A stretch of 64,000 nucleotides of DNA, taken from assembly GCF_963678635.1 (NCBI RefSeq), contig NC_087068.1, positions 32,692,189-32,756,188 of the forward strand. The letters are read 5' to 3'. The notes below the pieces were generated by a model that searched no databases, had not been told where the DNA came from, and saw only the letters and a program-made list of their open reading frames with translations. Positions 12,301 to 21,899 of the stretch are shown piece after piece (position 1 is the stretch's first letter; each line of letters starts with the position of its first letter). This DNA comes from Symsagittifera roscoffensis (lineage: Eukaryota; Xenacoelomorpha; Acoela; Convolutidae). The translations under genes and the position numbers were made by a program.

Positions 12301-15300
12301 GCCTGACAGCATCCCAAAATTGTGTTGCTATTTTCAAACTCGTTGAAATAAACACTGAATTCAAACACGAAAAAAAATCTTAACAATTGCAATATACGAT
12401 ATAGCTTAAACGTGAAAAAATTCTTTTCTTAAACATGCAAAACTAATACGTTGAAAAAGCTTAAGCATGGCAAGATAGTGAAGCCCGCATTTTAAAAAAT
12501 TAAAGATACCAAATTGTTGGCAAAATCTTTTTGGGTCAATGAATCTGAACAAAGTTGATTAATCCGCGTCGGATTTCAGCTTCTCACTTATAATTAGTAC
12601 CAAAAAGTTCGGACAGACAAAATTAATTAAAAAGAGCAATTGACCTATTTTGGAATTATTTTGCATGCAAAATCTAATTTTTCAGTCCGATTTTGTGTCT
12701 CAAGGTTGTATGAAAAAAAATTGCATGCAAAAATTTGTCAAAATGGTACGATTGCTCTTTTTATTTAATTCTGTCTGTCCGAATTTTTTGCAACTCTATA
12801 TTTCCACACGTGAAAACTATTTCCAAAAAATTAATTAACCCATAGAGAGTTGCAAAAAGTTCGGACAGACAGAAATATTTAAAGAGAGCAACTGTCTAGA
12901 CATCAAGGGAAATTAAAACTGAAACAAACATAACATCGAAAGTTCAAAGAGCAGATTTTCGCTCGAAACTTATAACCATGGCGGGCAATTGCATCCGAAG
13001 CGTCGAAAAGTAAACCTTGAAACATGAAAACTATTGCTCAGGTTAGATAATGTTTTTCTACAATTAGTTTCCAATTTTTGAATGATTTAATCATTTTCAC
13101 TTCCGTTTGTTTTTTTTGGGCGGCCTCATCCGTTTTTTTTTAATGAAAATAACTCTAGATTTCGTTTTTTTTTCAATTAATTTTGCTAACTGTTTTTTTA
13201 GTAATATCTGGATGTTTATCGCAGTATTCAAAAATAAGGCTAGCATAATCTTCGGATAAGCAACGATCTCGCATTTTGAATTTGGTCTTAGAAAAACATC
13301 AAGGTTGTTCGGCTTCAGATATTGCATGTAAAAACTTATCGAAAAGCACTGACTCCTCATTTTAATCAATTCTGTCTGTCCGAACTTTTTGCTACTTATT
13401 ATATAAGCTGTACTTTTTGACGGATTAAATTGTTCGAGATAACCGATATTGCCAGCAATTTGGCTTTAACTATAATTTCAGGCGTCAAAAAGAACAGTTT
13501 TAGGCTTATCAACTTCGTTTAGATTCGTTGACCCAAAATCATATTGCCAACAATTTGGCTTTAACTATAGCTTTTAATATATTAATCGGACAACGTATTA
13601 AATTTCTGAAATAAGTTTGACCTTCAAACCTAAACTAAATCGAAATACTTCTTTCGTTTTTGCCTTTGTGTCGGTATTTTATGTTTTTTTTGCTCTGAAA
13701 AATTACATGGCAAATGGTTAATTAGTAGCAAAAAGTTTGGACAGACAAATTTAATTAAAAAGAGCACTTGACCAATTTTGGAAAACTTAGCGCGCAAAAC
13801 CAAAATTATCGGATCGAATTTTTGTCTCAAGGTTGTCGCAAAAAATCTAAAGAGAATGCAAAAGTTTTTAAAATCGAACGATGGCAACTCATTAGAAAAA
13901 AATTCTTCAGTTGTGCTCTTGAATAAAGCAATCATTTTGCATTGCTTTTTTGGCAGTTCAATTGCAGTTTTGAAAATTCGATTGGAGTTTTAACGCCGTT
14001 TTACTGTTTCAAGGTCAGAATTATTTCAGAAGTTTAAGATTTTGTCTGATGAACTTATTAAAATTTTAACAAGGCTTCAAACAATTCGAACCGAGAGATT
14101 TATTTAAAAAACCAATCTTTCCATTCAATTTCGATGAGACAGTCAACTTTGAGACACAATTTGGTCAGAAAAAAAAAATTTTGCATGCAAATAATTTTAA
14201 AAAAGTCAATTGCTCTATTTAATTAATTTGTGCCCGAAATTTCTGCTACTTTTTATATAAACGAACTTTGAGAATCGTAGTTAATGCCAAACTGTTGGCA
14301 ATATTGGTGACCTTGAGCAACGTAATTGGTCCATGAATGGTTGTCTGAGGTTAATTAGTTTTTTGATATAGTTTTAACATGCTCAATTGAGTGAAAATTT
14401 AATTTCAGCCGTCAAATGAGCAGTTAAAAGTAATTTTAAACTTTAACTGAAGTACCGCTTATATTGTATAATCTGGGATCTTTAAATTCAGGTTTGTTAA
14501 ATTGCGATGCAAACTTTGAATTCAAGCCGCAAGATCAGTGAATGCACCACAAAAAATGTACTAAAAAGCAAAACCGAAGGAAAACTGCCCAAGCGAAAAG
14601 ACACCGTTCAAATTTTTTAATGTGTAGGATAAGATTTCGACATAAAAATACCAACGTTTCACTTCTAATACTAATATCGCATATTACTAATTGTAGCTTA
14701 GCATAGTCCATCACGGGAGGTTGTCTTGCAAGATCTCTTTAAAAGATCGTAGAAGGTTCTTGCAAGATCCTGCAAGATAACATCCTTTGAAGATAAACTG
14801 TTTCGGCAAAATCTTCAAAAACATGGTATTTTGTGGCGGAACAACAGATATTTTACCCGCGAAGTAAACCTATATCGTATAACTAATATCGTTTGTGTAA
14901 CAAGGAAGCAATACGAGTAGCAGGTGGTAATTTTTAAATACTTTACAAAATTAATAAAATGAAAAAGAGAAAATTAAGATCGCAAAGCAAAGTTGAAAAT
15001 AATTGTTGTATGTACCCATGTGAACACAACCTACAAAAGCTTAGTGACTCGTCAAAGTTACAAAAAGTTACCAAATAACTAATTTTGAATCGCCAGATTT
15101 GCAACACTTGATGAATTATTCCAATAAAATTTTGAGAATGTGTTTTTGGAAGTTTTAATTTGAACTGCTGAAGAAGTTGCAACATTTTAAATCATGAAAG
15201 CTGAAAAATGAGCGCATAAACGATAGTTTAAAACGTAGTCAACCAAAATGTTTTCTCAGTAATTACTTTCATAATTCTTTGTGACCTTAGGCAAATTTAA

Positions 15301-16057
15301 CCTCCACAGTGTTTTTTTGGCGGTCAGAATAACTTTTTGTTTTCTTGCAAGAGCTTGGAAGAATTTTGCAAGATACCCTCGGCAAAGGTTAGCTTCCATT
15401 AAACTACCTTCTAACTTATTTTAGAACTTACATTCGTGATCCTCAACCGAGGTCTCTTTGGCAAAGTAAAGGCTGCTTTAACTACTGATTAAGAAATATT
15501 TGCAGACTGAGTGATCTACCCAAACTCTGGTCGGGGAAGTTGGTGATGAAGATGGTGGCATCACACTCCAGACAATGCATCAGCACCACTGCACTCCGGT
15601 TTTCTAAAACATGCGAGATCAAGAGGACTTAAAAAGGTTGTTTTTTTGATCCTTCAGAGTAAGGGACGCGAGAGTTACTTTTCGGTTTTGAACATCGCTT
15701 TTTCTTTCCTCGGGAGGATCATTTTCTCGATGCTGACAACTTGGTGTATAAGTTCTGTCTGACCAACTTTTACATTTTACTTGTCAGACTCATCCAAAAG
15801 ACGAAAGGATCACTTTCAAAAATGGGCCAATTTTTTGAAATAACCCCCCGTGGACTATGAAGCTTCTTCGGCTAGCCGAAGATCCATCAGATAATTTCAC
15901 TGACAAACTATCGTAACAATAGCGTAGCTCTACTCAGCTGATCTCACCTGTAGGAATGGTTGTTGGGTGTTCTGGTGTTGGGTGTCCGTGGGGTATTCTG
16001 TGCATGGTCAGGATATAACCATCCTCAGTGGTCACTTGGTGCTCCTCACAAGGATAT
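225..16057 (-). CDS. Acid lipase-like gene (LIPA/gastric lipase family), 8 coding exons, 5' end unresolved
   Basis: A secreted or lysosomal alpha/beta-hydrolase that in this family cleaves triacylglycerols and sterol esters. Eight exons join with matching phase: 16057-15948, 15603-15520, 7764-7543, 7136-7031, 3240-3093, 2582-2481, 830-675 and 392-225, giving 365 residues without the N terminus. The first visible exon holds the family block [16 protein letters not shown]. The nucleophile is in GYSQG (Ser codon 7558-7556), the acid is in HGKQDALADP (exon 830-675 into 392-225), and the His is in FNHLDF near the C terminus. Two features are unusual: GYSQG instead of the common GHSQG, and HC instead of HG at the oxyanion position (LMHCLECDA). 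Stop is TGA at 227-225. Signal peptide and first coding exon are not securely found. All junctions are GT-AG. Family identity is secure; substrate is inferred. Confidence 0.94.
675..830 (-). CDS. Acid lipase exon with FQAYDWGS motif
   Basis: 52 codons, phase 0 at both ends, flanked by AG (832-831) and GT (674-673). It encodes [20 protein letters not shown], the family region between the lid and the catalytic Asp, and ends in HGKQ. Confidence 0.95.
946..1996. mobile_element. TIR element (non-autonomous DNA transposon), ~1.05 kb
   Basis: The ends are inverted copies of about 60 bases, both starting CCCGGG and running through TGACC and two copies of a CTAGTCATAC/CTAATCATAC block. Internal sequence is AT-rich with further short inverted blocks around TTTCCATATATGGAAA. 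No coding capacity is seen. It lies in the lipase intron between exons 2481-2582 and 675-830. A C-homopolymer abuts the left end, so the exact boundary and any target duplication are unclear. Confidence 0.7.
2481..2582 (-). CDS. Acid lipase exon ([11 protein letters not shown] region)
   Basis: 34 codons, phase 0 at both ends, with GTAAGT donor at 2480-2475. It encodes the family segment with [18 protein letters not shown], and the Asn-Thr-Ser is a potential N-glycosylation site. Confidence 0.95.
3093..3240 (-). CDS. Acid lipase exon (lid region)
   Basis: 49 codons plus one base. The first base completes an Arg codon begun in exon 7136-7031 (AG plus A). It encodes [19 protein letters not shown] and a cysteine pair CSN/ACTE, and ends phase 0 with GTATGC donor at 3092-3087. 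Confidence 0.95.
3485..3700. repeat. Diverged dispersed repeat, copy 1
   Basis: It shares ordered blocks with 5500-5800 and 8150-8420: GATTGCGCTTTT, then GGCAAACGCG/GGCAAACGCA, then a run on AATTTCAGCTTGAAG or similar. All three copies lie in lipase introns. Class unknown. Confidence 0.45.
4224..4457 (+). mobile_element. tRNA-derived SINE, family 1
   Basis: The head resembles a tRNA: an A-box-like GTGGTGAAGTGG at 4231-4242 and a B-box-like block at about 4269-4287, 27 bases further on. A unique body with the perfect hairpin GAGCTGTACAGCTC follows, and the tail ends in GGATAAATGATATTAAA. It sits in the lipase intron 3241-7030, antisense to the gene. Pol III transcription is inferred from the boxes. 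Confidence 0.7.
5500..5800. repeat. Diverged dispersed repeat, copy 2
   Basis: Same block order as 3485-3700: GATTGCGCTTTT near 5558, then GGCAAACGCA near 5690, then a segment related to CTTCAGCTTGAAG. Identity is only moderate by eye. Confidence 0.45.
6241..6962. mobile_element. Fold-back/TIR element, ~0.72 kb
   Basis: The arms at 6241-6348 and 6854-6962 are inverted copies of about 105 bases. Both start at GGCACAAAAAC and share CTGCTGCTACGAA, CTTTCATGGT and CAGCATCACCAAAGCTGATAG. The centre has no recognisable gene; the 98-codon open frame at 6502-6798 looks non-coding. It lies in the lipase intron just downstream (in + coordinates, upstream) of exon 7031-7136. Confidence 0.75.
7031..7136 (-). 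CDS. Acid lipase exon after the nucleophile elbow
   Basis: Starts in phase 1 after AG at 7138-7137. The first two bases complete an Ile codon after GTM of the GXSXG exon. It encodes [19 protein letters not shown] and then [10 protein letters not shown], and ends with two bases (AG) before a GTTCAT donor. Confidence 0.94.
7543..7764 (-). CDS. Acid lipase exon with catalytic GYSQG
   Basis: 222 bases: two that complete a Gly codon from exon 15603-15520, 73 codons, and one trailing base. It encodes [18 protein letters not shown], a core family motif, then [10 protein letters not shown] and the nucleophile elbow VGYSQGTM (Ser 7558-7556). The donor is GTAAAT at 7542-7537. Confidence 0.96.
8150..8420. 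repeat. Diverged dispersed repeat, copy 3
   Basis: The blocks GATTGCGCTTTTTT and GCAAACGCGAAACTTC occur in the same order and spacing as in the copies at 3485 and 5500. No coding capacity. Confidence 0.4.
8590..10140. repeat. Degenerate ~165-bp satellite array
   Basis: A block close to ACGTCATATCTCGAAAACTA recurs near 8764, 8917, 9086, 9238, 9443, 9622, 9785, 9949 and 10104, with spacings of 152-205 bases (mostly 152-169). Between copies lie related blocks: GAGCAGTCATATT, GCAACCC, GAGAGTACTCTGACAGC and GGTTGAGAATTTCAAA. Monomers are strongly diverged from each other. Most of the array is repeated in the 2.15-kb downstream duplicate. Confidence 0.75.
10448..10639. mobile_element. Palindromic Tc1/mariner-like miniature element, copy in duplicate 1
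   Basis: The ends are inverted: CCAAAAAGTTCGGACAGAC on the left, and the reverse complement of GTCTGTCCGAATTTTTTGC on the right, extended by an AATTAATTAAAAAGAGCAATTG block. A TA dinucleotide precedes the left end. The centre carries two TTGCATGCAAAA-type palindromes. No gene. Confidence 0.7.
10701..10995. mobile_element. Left part of a Tc1/mariner-like miniature element, truncated by the duplication
   Basis: Begins GCAAAAAGTTCGGACAGAC, as does 12852-13392, but stops at the tandem-duplication junction before the right inverted end. This indicates that the duplication breakpoint fell inside the element. Confidence 0.65.
11002..13140. repeat. 2.15-kb tandem duplication, copy 2
   Basis: Near-identical direct copy of 8850-11001, including the satellite monomers and the miniature element. 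It ends near 13140 after CGGCCTCATCCG and a T run, beyond which the sequence continues into the rest of the miniature element. Confidence 0.92.
12600..12791. mobile_element. Palindromic Tc1/mariner-like miniature element, copy in duplicate 2
   Basis: Counterpart of 10448-10639 at an offset of 2152, with the same inverted ends. Confidence 0.7.
12852..13392. mobile_element. Tc1/mariner-like miniature element, ~540 bp, complete
   Basis: Left end GCAAAAAGTTCGGACAGACAG; right end is the inverted form CTGTCTGTCCGAACTTTTTGC, followed by TA. Between them is AT-rich sequence with the segment TTTTTTTGGGCGGCCTCATCC. The length is close to the neighbour at 13728-14246. No transposase is visible. Confidence 0.7.
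13728..14246. mobile_element. Tc1/mariner-like miniature element with TA on both sides, ~520 bp
   Basis: Left end GCAAAAAGTTTGGACAGAC, preceded by TA (13726-13727). Right end GCCCGAAATTTCTGC is diverged and followed by TA (14247-14248). The TA flanks match the Tc1/mariner target duplication. It contains TTGCATGCAAA palindromes like the shorter copies. Confidence 0.65.
14247..15519. other. Intron sequence, no gene seen
   Basis: Remainder of the lipase intron 7765-15519. It is AT-rich. The block TTGCAAGAT recurs near 14727-14776 and 15343-15382, but no element could be bounded. Confidence 0.5.
15520..15603 (-). CDS. Acid lipase exon with oxyanion-hole region
   Basis: 84 bases: two that complete a Glu codon, 27 codons, and one trailing base. 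It encodes [18 protein letters not shown] and then FPDQSLG. The family usually has His-Gly where this protein has His-Cys. The donor is GTAGAT at 15519-15514. Confidence 0.93.
15948..16057 (-). CDS. Acid lipase, first securely identified exon
   Basis: 110 bases: one base completing a codon begun upstream, 36 codons and one trailing base. It encodes [20 protein letters not shown], the N-terminal hallmark of mature acid lipases. The donor is GTGAGA. The acceptor (AG at 16059-16058) demands an upstream exon ending two bases into a codon. Confidence 0.94.
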
Positions 16058-16299
16058 CTGACACATAACAAAACAAAAACACAGTCAAAGTTTTCGAATA
16101 AATGCCACAAGAAAATACACGTTCGTTACACATTGCATTTTCTTTACCTTCATCAAAAGTGTCGAGATTAAGTAGATCTATCAAAAATTCATATTTTATC
16201 TTGATTTGTGCCTCAAACAGAGTTTTGAGAATAACATGCCAAATAGACAAAATTTGTACACACTTTCAGTTATTTCCCCACATTCCACTCTGAGTTATT

Positions 16300-16523
16300 T
16301 TGTTGAGCAGTGGTGCTCCTTTTTGTGTTTCGAGGCAGTTTTCTTTGCGTCTAGAGCGTTCAAGTGGTACAATTATTGCAGCCAGAATCGGTCAGGCTGT
16401 GGTATGCCTGAAGCTAGAGGTCAATGTACAGCTCGTCCTCACACACTATGATTTCAATGGCAGGGGATCGAATGTACGATCTCACGATCTCTGTGTAAAT
16501 GCCTTGCTACCACGCTAAGTGCC
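16300..16523 (-). mobile_element. tRNA-derived SINE, family 2
   Basis: Read on the minus strand, 16523-16459 resembles a tRNA. It starts GGCACTTAGCGTGGTAGCA (A-box-like) and has ACATTCGATCCCCTGCC (B-box-like) 65 bases later. A non-tRNA body follows down to about 16300. It differs from the SINE at 4224. The 5' boundary is clear; the 3' boundary is approximate. Confidence 0.6.
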
Positions 16524-16559
16524 TCTTAGATGATGATTTAGATCGTCAAAAAAACTTAC

Positions 16560-16597
16560 AGGCGGCAACAAAGCAGACAATACTGGAGCAGACACAT
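16560..16597 (-). CDS. Candidate first coding exon of the acid lipase (weak)
   Basis: An ATG at 16597-16595 opens 12 codons (MCLLQYCLLCCR) plus two bases, then a good donor GTAAGT. This phase fits the acceptor of exon 15948-16057. The short hydrophobic, Cys-rich start could be part of a signal peptide, but about 30 residues usual for the family would be missing, so another exon or a different start is possible. Confidence 0.2.
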
Positions 16598-16746
16598 GTT
16601 GGGCCGAAAAATAATTGTTTCTATGAAACCCAAAAACCCAGAAACCCAAACAAAAAATGAACTCTCCTCTTCATAAAAACTTCTACCGCTTATCAGAGGA
16701 AGCAACAGGTGAACATTAAGCCTGTCATACGGTGTTGTATGATCTT

Positions 16747-16879
16747 TACTGAATCCGCACGGATTGGCGACTAAGGTGATAACTCGATAAGAAAATAGAT
16801 GTTAACTGAAACATAATCTCTTTTCTCAAGTCTGCACATGTTGTGCTCTTAGCAATACGGACTGGACGTAGCTCTCAAG
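16747..16879 (-). repeat. Direct repeat (LTR remnant) of a decayed Ty3/gypsy element, left
   Basis: About 130 bases, similar throughout to 18972-19101. Shared blocks include TACTGAATCCG, AAGGTGATAACTC, TTTTCTCAAGTC and TTAGCAATACGGACTGG. The two repeats flank the gag/protease remnant, as LTRs would. The full LTR is probably longer than the conserved part. Confidence 0.6.
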
Positions 16880-16919
16880 TGGGACTGTCTGCGTTTCAAA
16901 AAAGAGTTCTTGAGTCCCA

Positions 16920-18690
16920 TTGGGACTGTCGATTAATCAATTCCCTCTTGCGGGTTTATGTACTTCCACTTCTTTGGTTGGTTGCTCCGTTGCATTATCG
17001 GCTTTTTTTGTGCCAATGTTGATTTCGTCGTTCGTTTTCTCGTCTATTTGTTTTTCATGCTCCTCAGGTGTGTTGGCTTGTTCGTTGGTCACCACTGTCC
17101 TGGGTTCTTCCGCAACATCAACGTTCTTCTTGTCGATCGTTATTGCTTCGTTGATCGGGTTGTCGGTCGCTGATACGAGGTCGACTACTTTGACCGCGTC
17201 TTGTGTCCCTCTTGAAGAACATGGTTTTAATGTTTCTTGAACCAGTGCGATTACCACTTTTGGTAGAATGTTACGTCCGATGATGTTCTCTTTTTGGTCA
17301 TCTACGATTATAATTGGGCAAGGTTGCACCATCCAACCTCCAGCTCTATCGCAATTTTCAGTGGTCCTTTTGGAATTATTTTTTTTTCATAATAACACGC
17401 CAAGTTTCTTGCCGCATCTTCGGAGGGATAAATCTGAATCGTATTGATTTGTCGTTTATTTGGAGTCTGCCCGCGTTTTTTTTGCTTAAGAGCGACATTG
17501 GTTTTTCTGAATCTGCAACAGCGAACACGTTTTCTGCCTTTGTTTTCAAATTTATAATGTGGACGATTAAATTGTCTTCTTTCAGATCGGTTGCAATTTT
17601 GATTTCAATAGCGTAGGAAATGGCCATTATAGTAAAATTGTCTAGAAGGATGTCTTCCCAACCGTCTGCTGAAATGAATTCTGCGTAGGCATCGTGATCG
17701 TTTTCTACAAGGTCTCCGTCCTTGTCCTGCTCGGTCACCTTTTGATCTCCATTTGACTACTGCAAGTAATTTACATTTGTTGATCTACATACTTTTGCGA
17801 AGTGTCCTCGTTTTGCTCATTTAGAACAAAGTTTTTCTTTAGGCGAGGATTGTAAACGGTTCGGGCCAAATTGTCTACCACATTTTTAGCAATTTTTTGT
17901 TTAATTTCCCCGGTAGATTTGCATTACGCTTGATTGATTATTACTATTTCCTCTTGAGACATTTTGCCGGCCTCTGCGGAAACCTCGGCCCTGACTACTA
18001 TTTGGATACCCGCCAGGAGCTCCTCTTCCTCGTCTCGTGGTGGTATGTATCTCATGGGTTCTTGTTCAATTGTCGGTTAGCTTGTAGGACTTAATGGATT
18101 GGTTTCCTCTTCTTATCGCATACTCGTAGGCACTTTATGGCGACCTTGTTTCTGCTAGTAGTTTCTCAGCGATTTTCTCATTTGTCGTATGTGCCGTGAA
18201 GATGTTGCGGACCCTTTCGTCTTCTCTGCAACCGCAGTCGGCCCGTGCCGCTAACTCTACTAAATCCGCATGAAATTGTTCTAAGGATTCATTTTACCGT
18301 TGTTTTCTGCAGATGAAGTTGTGTCTTTTGAAAGCGATTATCAGCGTTGTGACAAAAATGTCTTCCAATATCTGGATCAACTCTTTAGTTGATATTTTAT
18401 GTATCTCAATTCCTGGGCGTTTTTGTTGTAGCTGCTTTTGGCTTTCTGCCCCTAAGCACAAGAATATATAACTTCTCACCTTTGCATTTGCTTCGTCACA
18501 TGGGAAATTGTTGCAAAGTGGTCCTCGAACTCTTCTTGTTTGATATTCCCAGTCGACTTTTTCTCCTGGTTTTGTATGTCTCATTTCCGTTTTTTGCCTC
18601 TGTTTCACCGGTAGTACCAGCTCATAAATTGGTTCCGTTGGTTCTATGATTGTAGGTTTTGCACGAAGTGGAGTCCGAATTTCCATCATG
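16920..18690 (-). pseudogene. Ty3/gypsy gag-protease remnant
   Basis: Translated fragments on the minus strand read as one eroded retroelement. A gag-like segment is at 18689-18294 (MMEIRTPLRAK at its start). It continues through a Leu-Ala-Ala-Arg-Ala-Asp-Cys block near 18260, then a CCHC zinc knuckle (17828-17787) whose second Cys position is a TGA stop. A protease-like part lies at 17738-17376 and 17332-16937, ending in the block IIGRNILPK. No RT remains between the flanking direct repeats. Several frameshifts and stops show it is dead. The family assignment rests on the motif order. Confidence 0.6.
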
Positions 18691-18944
18691 GCTGTCTATT
18701 TTGTCCATTCCATAGGCGGTTCCGCCGCTGCCTTCTGCCGGAATGGTTGGATGCTCAGCGGGTTTTTGTATCCCGCTGAGCATCCAAGCATTCCGGCAGA
18801 AGGCAGCGGCGGAACCGCCTATGGAATGGACAAAATAGACAGCCATGATGGAAATTCGGACTCCACTTCGTGCAAAACCTACAATCATAGAACCAACGGA
18901 ACCAATTTATAAACTGGTACTACCGGTGAAACAGAGGCAAAAAA
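18591..18944. repeat. Near-perfect palindrome, 172-bp arms, 9-base loop
   Basis: Arms 18591-18762 and 18772-18944 are reverse complements with only a few mismatches. The same 88-codon frame can be read on both strands. The left arm belongs to the gag remnant and the right arm is an inverted copy inserted between gag and the right LTR remnant. Confidence 0.95.
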
Positions 18945-18971
18945 CTGGTTTAAAACTGGTATACAACAAGG

Positions 18972-19101
18972 TACTGAATCCGTACGGATGGGCGGTTAAG
19001 GTGATAACTCAATAAAAAAGAAGTTAACTGAAATATAATTCCTTTTCTCAAGTCGGCACAGATTGACCTCTTAGCAATACGGACTGGCCGTAGCTCTCAA
19101 G
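18972..19101 (-). repeat. Direct repeat (LTR remnant) of a decayed Ty3/gypsy element, right
   Basis: Partner of 16747-16879. It begins TACTGAATCCGTACGGATG and ends GTAGCTCTCAAG. For an element on the minus strand this would be the 5' LTR side. Confidence 0.6.
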
Positions 19102-21899
19102 GTCAGTTGACCTGTGTTATAAATTATATAAATAGTTATGAATATGTATATATGTACATCACTATCATGGTGCCAATCCGGCCGGTTGACAAAGCCGATA
19201 TAAAAATAAGCACAAACCTTTCAAACAGAATCATTTGTCAAAACAAGGAAAAACGAAATCATTAAAATTATACCAAATTGGAGTTGATAAAATTGCAACT
19301 AACGTAAGAAATAAATTTCGAATATATTGGATATTTAAAAATCTTTGTTCCGATTTGATAACGCTAGCATAAAAACTTTGAGAAAGTACTTAAATGGTGT
19401 GTGTATCTTGTTAATTTGTGTGTACCCTTTTGAAGTGATAAGCTGACACGCATCTTTCCACACGTCAGGATCATGTCCATAGCTCACACTCTAAACATGT
19501 CCAAAACAAACTAGATTAAAGCACACTGTCGTCGCGTATCATTTACATGGTTGGATTTCGCTTGCAGTTTTATCCAATAGCAGGAATGATAATCTTGCTG
19601 ATAGTCAGCAGAAAAGAGGGTTAGCACTGCCGTTTGAGAAGAACTTTTAAATTGTCCAGAAAAAAGTAGCAACGCAAAAATAGACCCGGTCTGAACCAGC
19701 CACTTGCTGAACTGGAACTAACTGTTAAAACTCGGTTGAAAAACTTAACAAAATTCATCTAACCTGGTAGACCGCAAAAAGAAGAGCATAGCTTGTCGCA
19801 ATTTCCATTCTGTCCAATATCGCGCGGGATAAAAGCAGCTGTAGATTGAAATTTGCCTGTCAGTTGCGCAAAAAAAATTGACTTTATGTAGAAAAATGTA
19901 TGGAACGCAAGAAGTGGCCACTTACTCTATGTCAATGTTACTGACTATAGTTCATGTTTACAGCGGGTGTGAGCTGGTTGTCTTGTGAGTTACCAATGGT
20001 TATGCCATTACGCAAACGATCAATTGCTTTAATACTGACAGCCCAAGTAACGATATTCAATCAAAATCGAATTATGAAGAGATCAACCCAAAACTTATAA
20101 CTGATGAACACCACTTCGATGAACACCACACCAGTTTGATTTATCAGATCTCGTAAATCATGGCAATCTTTTGCGTCTGTTTTTTCCTGATTGTTTTTGT
20201 TCGAAATTTGAGAAGAAATGCTTTAATACACAAGACCGAAAAATAATCACGTAATACAGCCCTGAACTAGTCCAAGTTGATACTATTAACTGAGTTTCGA
20301 TGGGTCAATATACTGAGCCTAGATCAGTTGATCGCTATTGAATACCTGTTTGAAGAAACACAGCAATCAATGTAAAAAATATACATTACAAGCAGCCAAG
20401 TTAGACCGATAAATGACTTCAACTTAGAGCTCAAGTTTGAATTATTATCATCCGTTGAAGAAATTGTCTGCTTATCCAAGTTAAACAAAGAAAAAAAAAC
20501 TGTTTCTCAAAAGTTAAAGCTATTTCAACGTGAATTTAAACAGCAGTCAAATTTAGTTTAACCCCAAAAGGACAGCACAAGTATGGTCTCAAAACGCTCT
20601 CCGAAGTTAGAATATTATTATCTCAATATCGATAAATTTATAACAAAAACAAGGCTGCTCGTATGAGGGCGAAGCTGCTTAATGTTCTGACTGCTTAATA
20701 AAATCTATGGAGTAGCGTTCGCTTCAGAAGATGATACAATTTTTGAAAAAAAAATGCGTTTTTTTTGGAAAACCATTCCCCACACGCTATGTTAATTGCA
20801 AAAAATAATTTTCGCCTACAGCAAAGTTTTTTAAATAGTCAAAACAGCAAGCCGTAGTCCATTTCGGAATAATTTATAAGAGGGATTAAGTCTCCGCATA
20901 CATGGTAAAAGTGCAAACAATAACGCGCGTTAATTGTCCCAATTTGGCCAAAATGGCAAACTGTAAACCCTCATAACTTTACGAAAAATGATCACGGGTC
21001 AAATATCATTTTAGTTTTAAACTTAGGTCATCAACATTTTTTAATGATAAAAAACTCCGTCAAAAATGGGTAGTAAAAAATGGAAATGTGTCTCAATAAG
21101 AAAAAACCAACCCGAGCATAAATATTCCGTCATTTTCTTCGAAAGTCGGATTAAGGAACAAAAAATGACAAACAGCGATTTTTTTTTTTACAAAATCGCT
21201 CACAAAATAATTTTACAACGCGTTTTTTATGAATGCTCTCTCATCTCACTCATAAATAAGTAATTAATTCCAAAATTTGCCGAAATCTGATAAGGCGTTT
21301 TATTAAGTTGAGTGATTTTTGTTAACATATTTTTTCTGCGGTTTGTGCTAAAATCAAAAACAACCTGATTTTGAGCTAAACAAGTTCGTGTAGTGCGGAT
21401 TTAAAATCGGCGGGTAACATGTTCAAACTGATTTTTTTTTCTCATTTAGAGTTAAATTTAGACCAAAGTTGATGCGGACAAAAATGCCTTAAATTTAACC
21501 AGCATGATTTTGATAAAAATTTTTTTTGCTTAAAGTGGATTCAAAATTATACCTGTAAAACCGGTCATTTTTTTGGGTCGAGATCAAGCAAAAAACGACT
21601 GATAAGTTGATGAAAAAATAATGTGAAATGACAGTTTTGCATAATCACGAACCAAGCAATATGGCCAGTTTCTGGGTTAAACTTTCACAGAAAAAGTTTT
21701 GTAGTGTAAAATTTCTAGGTAAATGCTAAATTTTTGAGTAATTCTGGGTCTAAAATTATTCCACATTGAGAAAAACCAGTTTAAAAACATTCAGTTTTGT
21801 ACGTGTTCTCCGATTAATTCGAAATAGCTCTATCATTACAACAGAGTGTCTTCCAAAACACGTTATGAGAAAAAAAACAATAACAACTTTAATTTTTTA
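19102..21899. other. Intergenic AT-rich stretch without recognisable genes
   Basis: No convincing coding region, RNA gene or bounded repeat was seen on either strand. Open frames here are short, with AT-rich composition and no conserved motif. Confidence 0.5.

Noticed and set aside
16459-16523. Functional tRNA gene
   Set aside because: It is only 65 bases with no proper anticodon arm, and is followed by a SINE-like body.
18622-18912. Two opposite 88-codon genes with the same protein
   Set aside because: They are the two arms of a palindrome, each a shadow of the gag remnant.
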